Origin: Brevundimonas mediterranea
GTDB lineage: Bacteria > Pseudomonadota > Alphaproteobacteria > Caulobacterales > Caulobacteraceae
Direction of reading: 5' to 3'
Assembly (NCBI RefSeq): GCF_011064825.1
Contig: NZ_CP048751.1
Span: 558,001 to 622,000 of the forward strand
DNA: 64,000 bases
The position numbers and the translations under genes were made by a program. This document shows positions 61,453 through 64,000 of the stretch, one piece after another. The notes under the pieces are model-generated. The model searched no databases. It worked only from the letters and a program-made list of their open reading frames with translations, and had not been told where the DNA came from. The number at the start of each line of letters is the position of its first letter. Position 1 is the stretch's first letter.

Positions 61453-63246
61453 ATGGCGCGCCTCCGTGAAGCCTCTCAATCGAGCCTCGCCGTGATACAC
61501 CCCGACCCACAAGCTACGAGAGTGATCGCCGACCTGGGCGACGAACTCGGCCCGCTGAACCCAATGCGCGCTGCGGCCGTCTTGGGCGGGCTGATGACCC
61601 TCCCGGCACTGCAGGCGAACACGCTGCGACTGGAGACGCTTGCGACCACAGCTGCCGCAGTTGCGGCCGGCGGACAGGCACCTGGTCGTGGCCGGCTGGC
61701 CGGCTGGCTCAATAATGGTATGCGCGGCATCGCTTTCGCCGAGGATCCGCCCGAGGACGCTTTCCTGCTGCCGGTCCTGACAGACTTCGGAGAGTTCCGT
61801 GTTTTCGAGGGTGTGTTCGAGAAGAATGCTGCGATGACGGACGGCCTCGTTGAAGCTCTCGCGGATCTCTCGCGGGAAGAGCCCGACGTCACCGAACTCA
61901 TGTTTGAAGCCTTTGCGCTGTTGTCGCTCTCTGAGGTAATCGCCACACGCGCTCGCCTCGCTCGCGCGAAATATGGTGGCGGATCAAACGGCGGGACGAT
62001 CGAGCTGCCGCCCAGCGATCGGCTATCTGCGTTGGGCCGTCGCGTTCAGTTCAGCCGCGCCGACCTAGCGTTAGCGCGCGCGCCGTATCAGTTGTTGAAG
62101 CCATACCTGCTGGACGTGCGGGAGGAGGTCGGCAAACGCGACTCGCTGCGCCGCCAACCGGTGATGACCGACGGGACGACATTCGTAGTCGGCGCGCCAA
62201 GTTTCCTGCTCGCCGCGTGGCGCCAGCGCGTCGCCATTCAGGCCGAGACGGCCTCTTGGGGGCCTCGGCTGGCCGAGAAGCGCGTCTTCGCCGAGCTCCG
62301 TCGGGTGGCGGAGAGCGGCTTCGAGAAACTTCCGGACCGGTTTGTGATGAAGCCGGTCGGTTCGTTCGTAACAACGTCGGTTCTGCGCGACCACGGCCCC
62401 GGTCGATGGGTTCATCTGATGGTCATAGGCGACGGCTTCGCCAATGCATCGGAGGCCAGCCTTGACGAGATGGCACCGAACGCCACCGAGGTCGGCGACT
62501 TCCTTATACAACAGGCGGCCCAGGCTGAGTCTTTCGTCTCGACGCAACCCGGTTTCATCGCCGGTGCCCACCTGGTGATCCTGTGTGGGTGGGGTCGCGG
62601 TCTGATGTGTCGGCTTCCGGCACCTGCGGCCGGTTGGACGGTGATCCATGCTCCAGCCGCTGATTTCGCGACGATCGGCGCTTTGGGCGTCGACCTCGAC
62701 GATCTCTGGCGCATGGAGCAACAGCAGGAGCGTCTGACCGAGGCCGGCATCCGGCTCCTGAATCTGAACGGTACGCTCAATCTGGTTCAGTACTGGCGCT
62801 CGACCGACAATCTGCTCACCCCCAATGTCGACGATGGAGCGGTCCCGGTGACCATCTCCGTAGGCACTGACTACGTCCTGCCCGCCCGGCGCGAGGCGTT
62901 CAATCGACTCGGCCTCCAATCACTTTCCTGGCGCGAAGACGGCCCCTTCATCCGCGTCCGCCGCAAAGCTACGTCGAGCTGGTTCACCGAACCCGAAGAC
63001 CTGATGCAGTTCATGGCGATGGGAATGGTCATGCAGGGCGAGACTGTCGGTGCGGTCGCTATCGACGGTCTCGCGCCGGTGTGGGTTGAAATTCCCAAGG
63101 CCTGCGGGTCGCACACCTATCGGGTTCCGATGCTGGACATCGTGATCGGCTGGACGGAACGCGCGGTGAAGGCTCTCGCATCCGCCGGTAAAGGGCCAGA
63201 CCAAGTTGTGGATCGGCGTGGAAAAGGGACCCCGTTAGCGGTGTGA
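61453..63246 (+). pseudogene. unrecognised cargo protein 2, C-terminus cut by an IS21-family element
   Basis: The frame reads 597 residues from ATG 61453. The native part ends near 63206: the last dozen residues (from D-R-R-G-K-G) are encoded by the IS left end. The native part has a helical N-terminus (about 1-200), then an alpha/beta region. No catalytic motif or membrane segment is clear. It may be the second half of a two-gene cargo module with 60371-61237. It is probably non-functional, unless the truncation is tolerated. Confidence 0.6.
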
Positions 63247-64000
63247 TCGGCGTCGAATAAGGACCCCTCATTCCTGAGGTCTAACGGTGGCGGCTTGGCG
63301 GATGTCAGGCGGCGAGTTCGGGATGTTGGTGTTGGAGACGGTGTTGAGGATTCGGCGCGAGTTTGCGTCCGGGAAGGCGATCAAGGCGATCGCGCGTGAC
63401 CTTCGATTGTCGCGCAAGGTGGTGCGCAAGGCGATCCGGGAGCCGGATGCGGAGTTCGCCTATCGGCGGGCGGTGCAGCCGTTGCCGAGGCTGGCGCCGT
63501 TCCAGGCCAGGCTCGATGAGCTGCTGGAAGAGGACGAGGCGCGGCCGCGGCGCGAGAAGCTGCGGATGACGCGGGTTCATGACCTGCTGGTGCGCGAGGG
63601 GTTCGACGGGTCGTACGACGCGGTCCGGCGCTACGCGGCGGGGTGGCGGCTGAAGCGACGCCGGGGCGTGGCGGACGCGCCATCGTTCATCCCGCTGATG
63701 TTCCGGCCGGGCGAGGCCTACCAGTTCGACTGGAGCCACGAGGACGTGGAGATCGCGGGCAAGCCGATGCGGGTGAAGGTGGCGCACATGCGGCTGTGCG
63801 CCTCGCGGGCGATCTATGTTCGGGCCTATCCGCGCGAGACCCAGGAGATGCTGTTCGACGCGCATGCGCGGGCGTTCGCCTTCTTCGGCGGCGTGCCGAC
63901 GCGCGGGATCTACGACAACATGAAGACGGCGGTGACGACGGTGTTCACGGGCAAGGACCGGGTGTTCAACCGGCGCTTCCTGGTCATGGCGAGCCACTAC
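63207..64000 (+). mobile_element. IS21-family insertion sequence (left end)
   Basis: It starts at about TG 63207 and runs off the window. The left end has two direct repeats, GATCGGCGTGGAAAAGGGAC (63211-63230) and GATCGGCGTCGAATAAGGAC (63245-63264), each followed by CCC, 34 nt apart. Such multiple terminal repeats are typical of IS21 and bind the transposase. istA follows; istB should lie beyond the edge. Confidence 0.85.
63302..64000 (+). CDS. istA: IS21 transposase IstA (partial)
   Basis: It begins at ATG 63302 (ATG 63323 is an alternative) and is open to the edge, 233 residues so far. The N-terminal helix-turn-helix (A-I-K-A-I-A-R-D-L-R-L-S-R-K-V-V-R-K) and the DDE-fold start are clear: Asp in Y-Q-F-D-W-S-H-E-D and the second Asp in I-Y-D-N-M-K-T-A. 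The third acidic residue lies outside the window. Confidence 0.92.
   Translation, partial: MSGGEFGMLVLETVLRIRREFASGKAIKAIARDLRLSRKVVRKAIREPDAEFAYRRAVQPLPRLAPFQARLDELLEEDEARPRREKLRMTRVHDLLVREGFDGSYDAVRRYAAGWRLKRRRGVADAPSFIPLMFRPGEAYQFDWSHEDVEIAGKPMRVKVAHMRLCASRAIYVRAYPRETQEMLFDAHARAFAFFGGVPTRGIYDNMKTAVTTVFTGKDRVFNRRFLVMASHY

Noticed and set aside
61245..61469. 74-residue frame between the two cargo genes
   Set aside because: No ribosome site, uneven composition, overlaps the start of the next gene.

Overview
The window (about 64 kb, GC-rich) reads as chromosome of a Caulobacterales alphaproteobacterium, most likely Brevundimonas or a close relative. The evidence is a Caulobacter-type flagellin locus (a FlaEY-like protein, an FljJ-like flagellin, FlaG and a tandem set of FljK/FljL-type flagellins), sigma-54 promoters and CtrA-type half sites, a TacA-like sigma-54 activator, an ScfR-type regulator beside aceA, and the alphaproteobacterial carboxy(nor)spermidine pathway. 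The genus is inferred from gene content only.

Layout: 1-8050 is a minus-strand flagellin locus with six flagellin genes; the main paralogs carry short leaders with tandem A-loop hairpins and overlapping start-codon hairpins. 8180-11107 is a minus-strand cassette of five ATGA-coupled genes (DUF2793/Gly-rich protein, small protein, holin-like protein, M15 endolysin, i-spanin) with an o-spanin gene embedded out of frame, resembling a prophage or gene-transfer-agent lysis and adhesin module. 11252-23509 is ordinary housekeeping: an EEP hydrolase, the DUF1285-NUDIX-CCA operon, a GNAT enzyme, enoyl-CoA hydratase, an MBL hydrolase, exonuclease III, and carboxynorspermidine synthase and decarboxylase. 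23768-26620 is a small accessory island with a nitrilase-superfamily gene split by an apparent single-base frameshift, divergent from an unrecognised gene.

26667-50411 returns to core genome: recN, a BrnT/BrnA toxin-antitoxin pair, bamD, prs, a lipoprotein, aceA with its divergent ScfR/RamB-like regulator and three GTCA-N4/5-TGAC elements, a ParD/ParE-like pair, a universal stress protein, a gluzincin peptidase, a WYL regulator, an acyltransferase, the pnt transhydrogenase operon with an extra small membrane protein, aa3 oxidase subunit IV, an M3 peptidase, DUF1203 and DUF4153 proteins, and tacA.

From about 50.7 kb to the right edge lies a mobile element: a sigma-region-4 protein, a Tat-exported protein, an Xre regulator, a large serine recombinase with homing-endonuclease-associated repeats, DUF6118, a MOBQ/Ti-type relaxase TraA, an IncQ-like oriT beside it, a small TraC/TraD-like protein and the TraG coupling protein. 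After traG come two unrecognised cargo genes, the second cut by an IS21-family element whose istA runs off the window. I see no tRNA, rRNA or CRISPR array.
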